A stretch of 64,000 bases of DNA from JBAXPV01 sp037132075 (GTDB taxonomy: Bacteria; Bacteroidota; Bacteroidia; Bacteroidales; CAIXZF01): contig JBAXPV010000001.1 of assembly GCA_037132075.1 (NCBI GenBank), forward strand, positions 62,001 to 126,000, in the 5' to 3' direction. The notes under the pieces are model-generated. The model worked only from the letters and a program-made list of their open reading frames with translations, made no database searches and was not told the DNA's origin. Shown here piece by piece: positions 55,366 through 63,900 of this stretch. Every line of letters starts with the position of its first letter. The first letter of the stretch is position 1. A program made the translations under genes and the position numbers.

Positions 55366-56616
55366 TTATTCGAAAAATGACTTAAAAACGGGTATGATGT
55401 AATCAATCGGGGGTCTTTCTTTAACCAGGATAGATGCCCTGCACAGTGTTCCGGTATTGATTGTAAAAGGAGGGCCTTTTTTGTTGGACCATTGGAATCC
55501 GCTTTTCGTCTTTGAATCCAGATTCATCTTGATTCTTATCCTGTATGTCGGGCCTTGCTTTTCGATAAGTGACACCAGATCAGGATTATTCAATTCGTCA
55601 AGCATCGAATTGGTGTTTGAAACAAAATGGTTAACCTCAACCACCTCGCCCAACAACCACCCATAAAGATCATGATTAACAGTGAATGGTTCAATCATCA
55701 CCTTCATGCCTTCCTCAACAACGGCATTTGAATTAAATGGGATATACAGATCGAGCTTATGGTTTTTCTGGTTCTCAATGTCCTCAACAACCATCATCCG
55801 GTTGCCTGCATTCACGAAATCGCCACTGCTTACCGACTTGTCGATAACAATCCCATCGACCGGACTCCGAACAATAGTCTGCCGGTCATATTCCTCCTCC
55901 AGGTTACTTATTTTTTTCTGCAGAATCTGGATCTGGCCGTGGTAATCCTGCTGCTTATTGGTGCGGTCAAATGCCCAGGATTGCTTGTCCAGGATGTTGG
56001 TTTTAAGCTTTTGCTGGATTTGTGTGCTCTGATTTACGGCATCTGAAAGCTGATTTTTTGCATCAATGTAATTCTCTCTCGTCGACAAACCCTTATTCCA
56101 CAATTCTTTCTGCTGCTGCATCTTAAGCTCTAAAAAAGTAATTTGATCCTGCATATGTGTGAATTCCTTTTGCAGACGGTCTTCTTCAATGCTGTAATAC
56201 TTCATTTTATTGGGATAATCCTGCGAATCCTTATGAAGAAGCAAGGTATCCTGTAAGAGTAGCACCTCAAGCTGAGCATTAAGTTCTACCAACTGATGCT
56301 GAAGCTGAGGCTGAAGCATTCGAAGCAAAATGTCGCCTTCTGCGGTTTTTTCACCCAATTTACAATTCACCTGTTCAACGCCCCCGGAATAGGCTGACAT
56401 AATCCCGTGAAGCCCCTGACCGCTAACAATCTCGCCCAAACCGTCAATTCGCTGCGGGATACTGCCGAATAACCCCCAAACCAGGGTAATCAAAGTCAGA
56501 AGCACTAATGCTGAAAGAGAGATCCAATAGCGTGGAGGCGTGATCTTAAGCATTTGATTCATTTCTACAGGATCATGTGATGATCCTGCAGTCTGTATTT
56601 TTTTTGCTTTATCCAT
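55366..56616 (-). CDS. HlyD-family periplasmic adaptor (NHLM exporter)
   Basis: This 416-residue adaptor has a cytoplasmic N-terminus of about 30 residues, one TM helix (about 31-52, WISLSALVLLTLITLVWGLF), a biotinyl-lipoyl half (VSGQGLHGIMSAYSGGV), a long coiled coil (about 95-240), the second lipoyl half (IVRSPVDGIVIDKSVSSGDFV) and a C-terminal beta-barrel. It links the two ABC half-transporters to the TolC channel in the operon. It is the first clearly recognisable gene of the cluster, after a 176-bp gap containing a perfect hairpin. Confidence 0.87.
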   Translation of the reverse strand: MDKAKKIQTAGSSHDPVEMNQMLKITPPRYWISLSALVLLTLITLVWGLFGSIPQRIDGLGEIVSGQGLHGIMSAYSGGVEQVNCKLGEKTAEGDILLRMLQPQLQHQLVELNAQLEVLLLQDTLLLHKDSQDYPNKMKYYSIEEDRLQKEFTHMQDQITFLELKMQQQKELWNKGLSTRENYIDAKNQLSDAVNQSTQIQQKLKTNILDKQSWAFDRTNKQQDYHGQIQILQKKISNLEEEYDRQTIVRSPVDGIVIDKSVSSGDFVNAGNRMMVVEDIENQKNHKLDLYIPFNSNAVVEEGMKVMIEPFTVNHDLYGWLLGEVVEVNHFVSNTNSMLDELNNPDLVSLIEKQGPTYRIRIKMNLDSKTKSGFQWSNKKGPPFTINTGTLCRASILVKERPPIDYIIPVFKSFFE

Positions 56617-56704
56617 AACGATTTATCTTATGGTTACTGAAATACGTAATCAGACGGATTGAAGACAAACCCATCTAAAGCAATAAAACATACTCATTCT
56701 CAGC

Positions 56705-56724
56705 AGCGATGCCAATGCATCGCT
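56705..56724. promoter_or_regulatory. perfect 8-bp hairpin between small ORF and exporter operon
   Basis: AGCGATGC-CAAT-GCATCGCT is an exact inverted repeat with a 4-nt loop. No T-run follows on either side, so it is not a standard terminator. It could stabilise the upstream short mRNA, act as a leaky terminator, or bind a regulator. Confidence 0.5.
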
Positions 56725-56792
56725 TCTTTGAATAAGTTATGCCGACACAGATTTTCGCAAACCTGTCAGTGTCGGGAAAATTAAATTTTAGA

Positions 56793-57023
56793 TTATTTCT
56801 GGTAATCTTTCATATAACGTAAACCCTTCTCTTTCAATTCAGGTTTCCAGTCACCATTGGCATCGAGATGGTGTTTTGTATGATGCGCCCAGAAAATTTC
56901 TTCCAACCCGGCTGGGATCGTGAAACCGGCGGCTGACATGTCCATTTTCATATTTCCTTTTGAAAAGAAACCCTCAGGAGGTGTAGGAATGAAGCGTTTT
57001 TTTGAATTTTCCATGACTTTCAT
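56793..57023 (-). CDS. small unknown protein upstream of NRPS-PKS operon
   Basis: A protein of 73-76 residues; ATG 57023 or ATG 57014 are both possible and a Shine-Dalgarno is not obvious. The N-terminal half is Lys/Pro/Gly/Met-rich (ENSKKRFIPTPPEGFFSKG). The C-terminal half is helical and polar with Trp and a His pair (EEIFWAHHTKHHLDANG), ending in basic residues. It has no signal peptide, no GG cleavage site, no Cys core and no resemblance to MbtH or to nitrile-hydratase or Nif11 leaders. I do not recognise it. It lies 176 bp before the HlyD gene, just upstream of a perfect hairpin. It could be a regulator, a substrate of the exporter or an unrelated gene. Confidence 0.5.
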   Translation of the reverse strand: MKVMENSKKRFIPTPPEGFFSKGNMKMDMSAAGFTIPAGLEEIFWAHHTKHHLDANGDWKPELKEKGLRYMKDYQK

Positions 57024-57255
57024 TTTTAAATGAGTAAAGTGAGATTTATCAGAGGTTCGATTATAAAAGCAAATACAATTCAATCAAATTAATAGTGCAT
57101 GCATGTTTAGAAAGGAAGTAAATGTATAAAATATATTCAGTCCATGAACACGAAGGATTGTAAATTTTTAGAAAAAATTATCGAAAAGGTAAAGACATCG
57201 TAAGAATCTGATTTTATGCCTTAGAGGCGTTGAGAAACCTGAAACTTCAATGCTT

Positions 57256-57879
57256 CTATATTATAGAAACTTTTGGGATTTTTTTAATAATAAAAATAAT
57301 TCCATACACAAACAGCACCGTCATGATGGTGTCCCAAACCTGTGTGATGATCTTTATTTTACTGAAGCCATCGACACCGTAAACATTAATTAACAAAAGT
57401 CTGAGAAAGATATCAGACAAATCGCGAAATACCAGGAATGTGGTTAAGTAAAAGAAATATTTAAACAGCGGGTTCTGTTTATACAAGACCCGGCTATGAG
57501 CTTTTGGAACACCCTGGAGATAGGCGTAATCAATAAAGAAAAACATCGCCATCGGCTTTTTAATCAGCATGGTGAAAATCCAGAAAAGAACCAGGCCGGT
57601 ATTCATATAAATCATGTTGTAAAGCATCTGATTTGCAGATTTGGAATACACATCCAGGATACCACCAATAATGGCCGTGGCGAGAATAAACGAACCCGTA
57701 AGGCTGACATGCCTTTCCTTAATGACCGTATAAACCGTATAAATAATTCCGGGGACTGTCGACAAAAGCATAGCCAGATAGTCACCCATTAAGGATCGAC
57801 AAGTATTCCAGATCAACAGAGGAATTCCAAGATACATGATCAAATCCAGAAGAAACCGCTTGTTAAAAATGTTTTTCAT
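57256..57879 (-). CDS. VC0807-like integral membrane protein, putative
   Basis: The protein is about 207 residues (ATG 57879; an ATG at 57894 would add five residues). It is almost entirely hydrophobic, with six or so TM helices and short loops. The start (FLLDLIMYLGIPLLIWN) and the layout recall the VC0807/septation-protein-A-like family of unknown function. No charged catalytic motif is visible. It has no obvious operon partner; the small exported protein gene upstream ends 30 bp away on the same strand. Confidence 0.6.
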   Translation of the reverse strand: MKNIFNKRFLLDLIMYLGIPLLIWNTCRSLMGDYLAMLLSTVPGIIYTVYTVIKERHVSLTGSFILATAIIGGILDVYSKSANQMLYNMIYMNTGLVLFWIFTMLIKKPMAMFFFIDYAYLQGVPKAHSRVLYKQNPLFKYFFYLTTFLVFRDLSDIFLRLLLINVYGVDGFSKIKIITQVWDTIMTVLFVYGIIFIIKKIPKVSII

Positions 57880-57909
57880 GACAAAGATTTTCAATGCTAT
57901 TTTTAATCC

Positions 57910-58158
57910 CTATTGTGTGATAACGAGCACATTCGTGCTTACAATCGCCGTACCGATATCGCTGCCGCCTCCCAGGGGTGAATTTGCCCAGATTGGAATA
58001 CCTGACTCATTATACATAACCACAAAGGCTTCAGATGCCGGTGATGCGGGGTTGACAAGGGCTGTGCCACCCAGGGCTTTGGCCCATTGCCAGCTGAGGG
58101 TTTGTGCGTTTTTCAGAAATGAAGTTGTTAAAGCAAGAAAAAGTAGGAATTTCCGCAT
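57910..58158 (-). CDS. small exported protein, SBBP-repeat-like fragment
   Basis: An 82-residue protein with a signal peptide (MRKFLLFLALTTSFLKNAQ). The next residues, TLSWQWAKALGGTALVNPAS, look like the start of an SBBP-type beta-propeller repeat in large type IX-secreted proteins. The rest is short and ends within an unstructured tail without a sorting domain. I think it is the remnant of a larger gene, but it could be a short expressed protein. Function unknown. Confidence 0.4.
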   Translation of the reverse strand: MRKFLLFLALTTSFLKNAQTLSWQWAKALGGTALVNPASPASEAFVVMYNESGIPIWANSPLGGGSDIGTAIVSTNVLVITQ

Positions 58159-58234
58159 ATCTTGTTTGACTTAATTTGTACAGGCAATTTCAGGAATTGA
58201 TTTGAATTGAGTCCGAAACATTTTCATCAAAGCA

Positions 58235-58837
58235 TTACCTGCTAATATTAATTTGAAGGTCATTAACCGGTAGTATCTTTATCCCCTTCTCTTGCAGCTT
58301 CCTGATCGCTTTTTCCTTACTCTTCTCAGATTTACCGGTAATTGCTTCGGGTATTACAGTAATATTATAACCCCTTTCCATGCCGCCAAGCGCTGTATTT
58401 GTGATACATTCTTCAGCCAGAAGTCCCGCTAAAACGATCTCCTTTGCATGATTTTCTGTTAATAAAGCGATCAGATCAACTGAGGTAAAAGCATCTCCGC
58501 TCACCTTGACAAAAATATTCTTACTGACAATTTTCAAAGTATTGTCGAAGTCAGGCGCCGGTAAAGTATCTGTTTTGAACCTCCACGAAGAAAAGCTTAG
58601 CGCCTTCCCGGCAGATTTCACATAAATGATTTTCTCAGGACTAAAATCACCAAGGATTGAATTAACGCTGGCAATCATTGCCCTGGCATCTTTTTCGTAT
58701 GGTTTATGATCGATAAACGCGCCCTGAACATCGAGAACCAGCAGATACTGATCATGGGAAATGGGCCTGCTTTGACATATACCATTATTATATGTTGCAA
58801 AAATCAGTAAAAACGCCAAAACCAATGTTGTTCTCAT
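58235..58837 (-). CDS. exported isochorismatase-family cysteine hydrolase
   Basis: The protein is about 200 residues from ATG 58837, where a signal peptide begins (MRTTLVLAFLLIFATYNNGICQ); a frame reaching 58915 would precede it and overlap repeat DNA. The isochorismatase-like fold shows the catalytic Asp in LLVLDVQGAF, a Lys in IIYVKSAG and the nucleophile Cys in LAEECITNTALGG (with the usual preceding Gly-Leu). Family members hydrolyse isochorismate, nicotinamide or other small amides; most are cytoplasmic, so the signal peptide is unusual. The substrate is not predictable. A 40-bp repeat lies 40 bp upstream. Confidence 0.75.
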   Translation of the reverse strand: MRTTLVLAFLLIFATYNNGICQSRPISHDQYLLVLDVQGAFIDHKPYEKDARAMIASVNSILGDFSPEKIIYVKSAGKALSFSSWRFKTDTLPAPDFDNTLKIVSKNIFVKVSGDAFTSVDLIALLTENHAKEIVLAGLLAEECITNTALGGMERGYNITVIPEAITGKSEKSKEKAIRKLQEKGIKILPVNDLQINISR

Positions 58838-58876
58838 AGTATCCTGTTTTAAAGGGATGTGATGAAATGATCTTGT

Positions 58877-58918
58877 TTCACACGGAGTTGCACGGAGTTT
58901 GGCACGGAGTTTCACTGT
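58877..58918. repeat. CACGGAGTT repeat, copy 1
   Basis: TTCACACGGAGTTGCACGGA, then GTTTGGCACGGAGTTTCACTG. It contains three CACGGAGTT units and lies ~40 bp upstream of the isochorismatase-like start on the minus strand. Confidence 0.7.
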
Positions 58919-58956
58919 ATTTCATTTGCGTAATCTGCGTGAACCCCTAAAGACTA

Positions 58957-59622
58957 CTATTTCTCAGGCGCTATCAATTCTTCTGTCCCAAACAAATTAT
59001 GGGGTTTCTTACTGAAATTCGAATTTAAAAAATATACCGCCAGGAAGAAATAGACGATAAACCCAAATACAATCATCAACTGAACACCGTTTGTCTTTTG
59101 AATCTCCTGTTTGGTCTTCACCATACAGGCTTCACCCGGACAGTATTGAGCCTTTTCTTTGTAAAACATCTTATAGAATTTGCATCCGATACAAATACCG
59201 AAAGCCGATTCAAAAAACAGCAAAATCAGGCAAATCATGCATGTGATTCCTGTGATGGGGCTATAGGTATTCATCACAGCCATCAGCACAAACATGCTCG
59301 CTGCCAATACCAATCCGATAACCCATGCAAATTTCTTTTGCTTGGCACCCACATATTCGGGAACCTGGTTTCGCACGATCATACGCCCGATGATCAATGT
59401 GGGAGAAAACCTGGGGTTGATGAAAACCCGGATCAGGAAATCTGTCAGAAAAAACATGACAAAGTACTTGATCACCAAAAAGTCGGCTTTCATGCTCGCC
59501 ATCACGACAGAGATGAACAGACCCAAAAACAAAATTCCTGCTGAAGCTCTTACTTCCCGTTCATTCACGACAGGGATCTCATATCCTTCAACATCTTCGC
59601 CAAATTTGAAAATTTCACTCAT
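58957..59622 (-). CDS. DUF4395 family integral membrane protein
   Basis: This 221-residue inner-membrane protein has about six TM helices. It matches DUF4395: an N-terminal EGYEIPVVNEREVRASAG, then FFLTDFLIRVFINPRFSPTLIIGR, and the closing cysteine-rich SAFGICIGCKFY near residue 145. The paired Cys (GICIGC) could be redox-active. The family's role is not known. It lies just upstream of the isochorismatase-like gene, and a copy of the 40-bp repeat is 29 bp upstream of its start. Confidence 0.82.
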   Translation of the reverse strand: MSEIFKFGEDVEGYEIPVVNEREVRASAGILFLGLFISVVMASMKADFLVIKYFVMFFLTDFLIRVFINPRFSPTLIIGRMIVRNQVPEYVGAKQKKFAWVIGLVLAASMFVLMAVMNTYSPITGITCMICLILLFFESAFGICIGCKFYKMFYKEKAQYCPGEACMVKTKQEIQKTNGVQLMIVFGFIVYFFLAVYFLNSNFSKKPHNLFGTEELIAPEK

Positions 59623-59650
59623 ATTGCTAATTATTTAATGTTTAATGGGG

Positions 59651-59691
59651 TTCACACGGAGTTGCACGGAGTTATACACGGAGTTTCACTG
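59651..59691. repeat. CACGGAGTT repeat, copy 2
   Basis: TTCACACGGAGTTGCACGGA, then GTTATACACGGAGTTTCACTG, about 29 bp upstream of the DUF4395 start. Confidence 0.7.
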
Positions 59692-59726
59692 TTATTTGAT
59701 GGAATCTTCCCGCACATTCCACAAAA

Positions 59727-60302
59727 TTACATTTCTATTTCAATATTATACTGATCTAAAAGTCCTGGGATACCGGCCAAACTGAATTTTGCTTTTTTCA
59801 TGCGGTTGATTTCAGGGTTTATGGTATAGTTAAATGCGGTCCGGAAGTCAGCTTTTTCAAGGATCGTATTTTCGAACCGGGCACGCATCAGGTCGCAGTT
59901 GTCAAACAAAGAAGCACTTAAATCGCATTCTGTAAAATCCACTTCGTTTAAACGGCAGTTTTTGAACGTAGTTTTTTTATTCTTGGTCTGAAAAAAGGAG
60001 GAATGATCAAGGGTACAACCTTCGAAGCGGAAACTCAAACCAAAAGCATTACAGTTATTAAATAAAAGTCCGAGCATCTTGCAGTCTTTAAACCTCACGT
60101 CACGGATAGAAGTCCGTCTCAGTTTGGCCAGACTTAAATTACATTCAACAAAGTCGCAGCTGCTGAACTTCAAATCTGTCAGGTCTGCACTGGAAAATTC
60201 ACAATTCCGGAAAATGCAGTTCTCGTACGCTCCTATTGTCAGCGGACTAGCGCTGAAATCATGTTTGTCAAACGTTTTATTTTCAAAATATGCTTTTATC
60301 AT
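59727..60302 (-). CDS. pentapeptide-repeat protein
   Basis: This 191-residue cytoplasmic protein is built almost wholly of A(D/N)LxX-type pentapeptide repeats (for example CEFSSADLTDLKFSSCDFVE, CNLSLAKLRRTSI, CDLSASLFDNCDLMRARFE). It should fold as a right-handed beta-helix, sometimes compared to DNA or QnrB-like mimics. QnrB-type gyrase-protection specificity cannot be claimed from this sequence. Function unknown. The third copy of the 40-bp repeat lies 21 bp upstream. Confidence 0.85.
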   Translation of the reverse strand: MIKAYFENKTFDKHDFSASPLTIGAYENCIFRNCEFSSADLTDLKFSSCDFVECNLSLAKLRRTSIRDVRFKDCKMLGLLFNNCNAFGLSFRFEGCTLDHSSFFQTKNKKTTFKNCRLNEVDFTECDLSASLFDNCDLMRARFENTILEKADFRTAFNYTINPEINRMKKAKFSLAGIPGLLDQYNIEIEM

Positions 60303-60322
60303 TTGACCTGAATCTGAAGGGG

Positions 60323-60363
60323 TTCACACGGACTTGCACTGAGTTTGTCACGGAGTATCACCG
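60323..60363. repeat. CACGGAGTT repeat, copy 3, degenerate
   Basis: TTCACACGGACTTGCACTGA, then GTTTGTCACGGAGTATCACC, with several base changes from copies 1 and 2. It lies 21 bp upstream of the pentapeptide-repeat protein start. Confidence 0.65.
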
Positions 60364-60568
60364 TTTTCTATATCGCTTATTTCATGTTGAACAAGGACCT
60401 AAAATTACAATGATTTTGTAATGTCAGACGACTTCTGTAAAAAGAATAAACAATATAATTTACAACATATTATTTACTGAAGTTTCGCATGTCAAGAGAA
60501 CCAGCAATTTAAAACGTTTTGTAAAATATAAACAATAGCCTATTATGTTAATTTGTAAAAGACTTTGC

Positions 60569-60734
60569 AACAGCCATCCTTCGACTCCGCTCAGGATGAC
60601 GGGTGGTTCTCAACGTAATGCAGCATTACATTGAGAATATATTTTATATATTATAATAATAGTATTATTTCAATATTACCCATAGTAACATGGAAATCCT
60701 CCGTCATCCTGAGTGGAGTCGAAGGAGGGCTGTT
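60569..60734. repeat. palindromic MITE-like element with nested hairpin
   Basis: 34-bp terminal arms are inverted copies with about 32/34 identity: left arm 60569-60602 (contains CCTTCGACTCCGCTCAGGAT) and right arm 60701-60734. The ~98-bp centre contains a nested stem (TTCTCAACGTAATG with loop CAG, 60607-60637, one mismatch). No transposase is present. The arms resemble dispersed palindromes seen in many bacterial genomes. Confidence 0.75.
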
Positions 60735-60908
60735 CTACAGTTCAATAACGTTCTTTTTCGGCATATATGTCATACAAAGACATGCGAAATTTCAACACAT
60801 ATTATATTTTTTTAGAATATTAAACAATCACTTATAATTAATTTCTGTAAAGTATCTTAAAGTTTTTTTTATCTTCACACCGAATTAAATGTTCTTCATC
60901 TTTTTTTC

Positions 60909-63900
60909 ATGGCTTACCAGACTATAAACAGCAATCCTTTTCCCGGCATCCGGAGTTATGAGCCCTCTGAGGATGAATTATTTTTCGGACGGGAACGAAG
61001 GATCAGGGAGTTAATCGACAAACTTGCAGTGACCCGTTTCCTGGCAATCGTCGGGTCATCAGGTTGCGGAAAATCATCACTTATCAAGGCAGGTCTGATC
61101 CCTTCCCTGGTGAAAAACAAATACATACAAAACCCTGATGAATGGAAACTGATCCTCTTCCGGCCAGGCAGCGACCCGATCGGGAACCTGTCTGAAGCTT
61201 TGTTGCGTTGTTTTGGCAAGGAATCTGAACCTGACAAAAACAAGTTCCATAAGAAGTTGCTGCAGTCACCTGACGCATTACCCGAAATCATAAAAATGCT
61301 CGGAGGCCGCAGCACTGCATCTTATTTATTGGTAATCGACCAGTTTGAAGAGCTTTTCCGCTTCAGGCAAAACACCATACTTGAAAATGCCGAAGCAGAA
61401 GCCGCTCGCTTTGTGGAGTTATTTCTCTATGCAACGCAACAATCAGAGGTAAAGATCTCCCTGGTGCTCTCCATGAGGACTGATTTCATGGACGATTGCA
61501 CAGAGTACCCTCATCTGAACGAAGCCATTAACAAAGGCTATTACCTCGTTCCCAGGATGAATGCCGAAGAAAAGAGGCTTGCCATCTCGGGACCTTTATC
61601 CGTGAGGGGATGCAATATCTCTTCAGATCTTTTGGATCGGCTTCTGGATGACGTCGGTGATGACCCGGATCAGCTGCCCATCATGCAGCATGCCCTCATG
61701 CGGACTTATGATTATTGGTCGACTTACAGGATCGGCAATGAAGCCATCGACATCGCTCATTATGAGGCTATCGGGACGATGAAAGAAGCCTTGTCTGTTC
61801 ACTGTGAAGAGGTTTTTAATGAATTGAGACTACCCGCACTTCAATTTATTGCGGAAAAGGTATTTAAAGCGCTCACCGACTTTGGCTCTGACAGCAGGGG
61901 GACCCGAAGACCTACGAAATTCTCTGAACTCTGCGTCGTTTCTGAGGCTAAGCCTGATGAAGTCAGTAAGGTTATCGACAGCTTCAGGGAAGCAGGTCGT
62001 GCCTTTTTGATGCCTTCTTATAATGTTGAGTGTACTGATTCCACAATTATTGACATCTCCCACGAGAGCATCATGCGCGTTTGGAAGCGTTTGCGCAAAT
62101 GGGTCGATGAAGAAAGCCAAAGTGCCCAGCTGTACCTCCGCTTGTCAAAATCAGCAGAATTGTACCAGTATGGTCAATCAGCCCTGTGGATCAATCCCGA
62201 ACTTCAGCTTGCCTTGCAGTGGCAGCATTCCAATAAGCCCAACAATACCTGGGCAATGCGTTATGACCCTGCTTTCGACAGGGCGATGGAGTTTCTGAAT
62301 TACAGCCAGCAACAGTTTGATCTCGAGATCCGTCGGAAAGAAGAGCTTCAAAAACGCAATTTGCGCCGGGCCCGGAATTTTGCGATGTTCCTGGGTGGTG
62401 CCACCATCGTTTCTATCTTATTTCTGGTCGTTTCTTTAAACCTTAGGTTCAAAGCCGAATCCAGCAGGAAAGACGCGCTGGAAAAACAAAAACTGGCTGT
62501 CTTTGAAAGCAAACGTGCAGAAGATCAGCGCCAGGAAGCCATCATCCAGAAAAGAATCTCTGAACAACAACAACAAATTGCAGAACAACAAAAGCTAATC
62601 ACCGAGGAGCAAAGACAATATGCTGTCAGTCAGCAAAATATCGCCGAAGTGAAGACAGTGGAAGCCGTTCAGCAAAAGCTAAAAGCTGACAAGTCGCGAC
62701 AGGAAGCCGTTAAAGCCCGCGATGAAACTGAAATTCAACGTAAAGAAGCGGTCTCGCAAAAACAGATTGCGGAAAAAGAACGTGTCAAAGCAGAAAATTC
62801 TGAGAAAAACACCCAGCGATTGCGTCTTTTGTCAATCGCAAAGTCAATGGCTGTGCAGGCATCCCAGCTCAGCCTCACCGTCAAAGATGACTTGCCCGCC
62901 TTGCTCGCTATCCAGGCCTATCATTTCAATCAGGACAATGGCGGCCCCAAGGACGACCCTGATCTTTATGAAGCACTTTCGGGTGTTACCAACGATCAGG
63001 AAGTATTGCGCGGACATGATGATGCGGTGCGAGCCATGGCAATAAGCAGCGATGGCCTACAACTGATTACCACTGGCGACGACGGGAAGGTGTTGGCCTG
63101 GGACCTCTCTGACCCCTCAAAAAAGCCACTCTCGGTGAACACCGGATCTTATGGAAAAGAGGGAATCCGTGCTGTTGCCTTAAGCACAAACTGGATCATG
63201 GCAGGCTGTTTTAATGGAAAAATCCTTGTCTGGAACAGGAAACTACCTCAAGCACAACCGAAAGTCATCAATGGCCATAGCGGTCAGATTTCCTGTATTG
63301 TCTACGATCAAAGCAATGACCAGTTTGCCAGCGCAGGTGGCGATGGAAAACTTTGCCTCTGGAAATGGAACAACAGCACTTTTCAGAAAAGCATCCTGGA
63401 TTCGACAAATTCCGACATCCGTGCCCTGGCCTTTGATCCTTCATCAAAGTGCTTTGCCTATGGATGTTCCAATGGCTTGCTCAAGTTCGTGAACCCTGGC
63501 CTACCTTCGAAAAACGTGATCGTTTCCCCGATGGGAGGAAGCGCCATCTTATCCCTGGCTTTTCATCCAGGCGGATCACAGCTCCTGGCAGGCGACGCGA
63601 AAGGTAGCCTTCGCTTTTATAAAATCAATTCAATAGCTGTACTCACCAACGAACTGATCGGCAGACATACCTCCGGAATCCTGTCCATCGCCTGTAGCAA
63701 AGACGGGAAATTTGTCTCGACCGCAGGTTTCGACAAGACAATCCGGACAAATACACTGTCGGGGGAAATCGAGGATGCCTATTCAATCAACAGAAACGAC
63801 CTCTGGGTGTATGGAATTCTGTTCAGCAATGATGGGAAAAGACTGATCTCTTGCAGTGCTGACAAGACAATCAGACTGTATACTGCCGGATGTGAACCCC

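Larger units (their letters stand above)
60303..60908. other. 606-bp AT-rich non-coding region
   Basis: No gene is supported here. It holds repeat copy 3 (60323-60363) and the palindromic element (60569-60734). The remainder is AT-rich, with long T runs just before the STAND-NTPase gene, where the -7-like TATCTTCA is too weak to call a promoter. Confidence 0.6.

Noticed and set aside
56793..57023. MbtH-like helper for NRPS
   Set aside because: The sequence lacks the MbtH N-x-E-x-Q-x-S-x-W-P core and the conserved Trp pattern.
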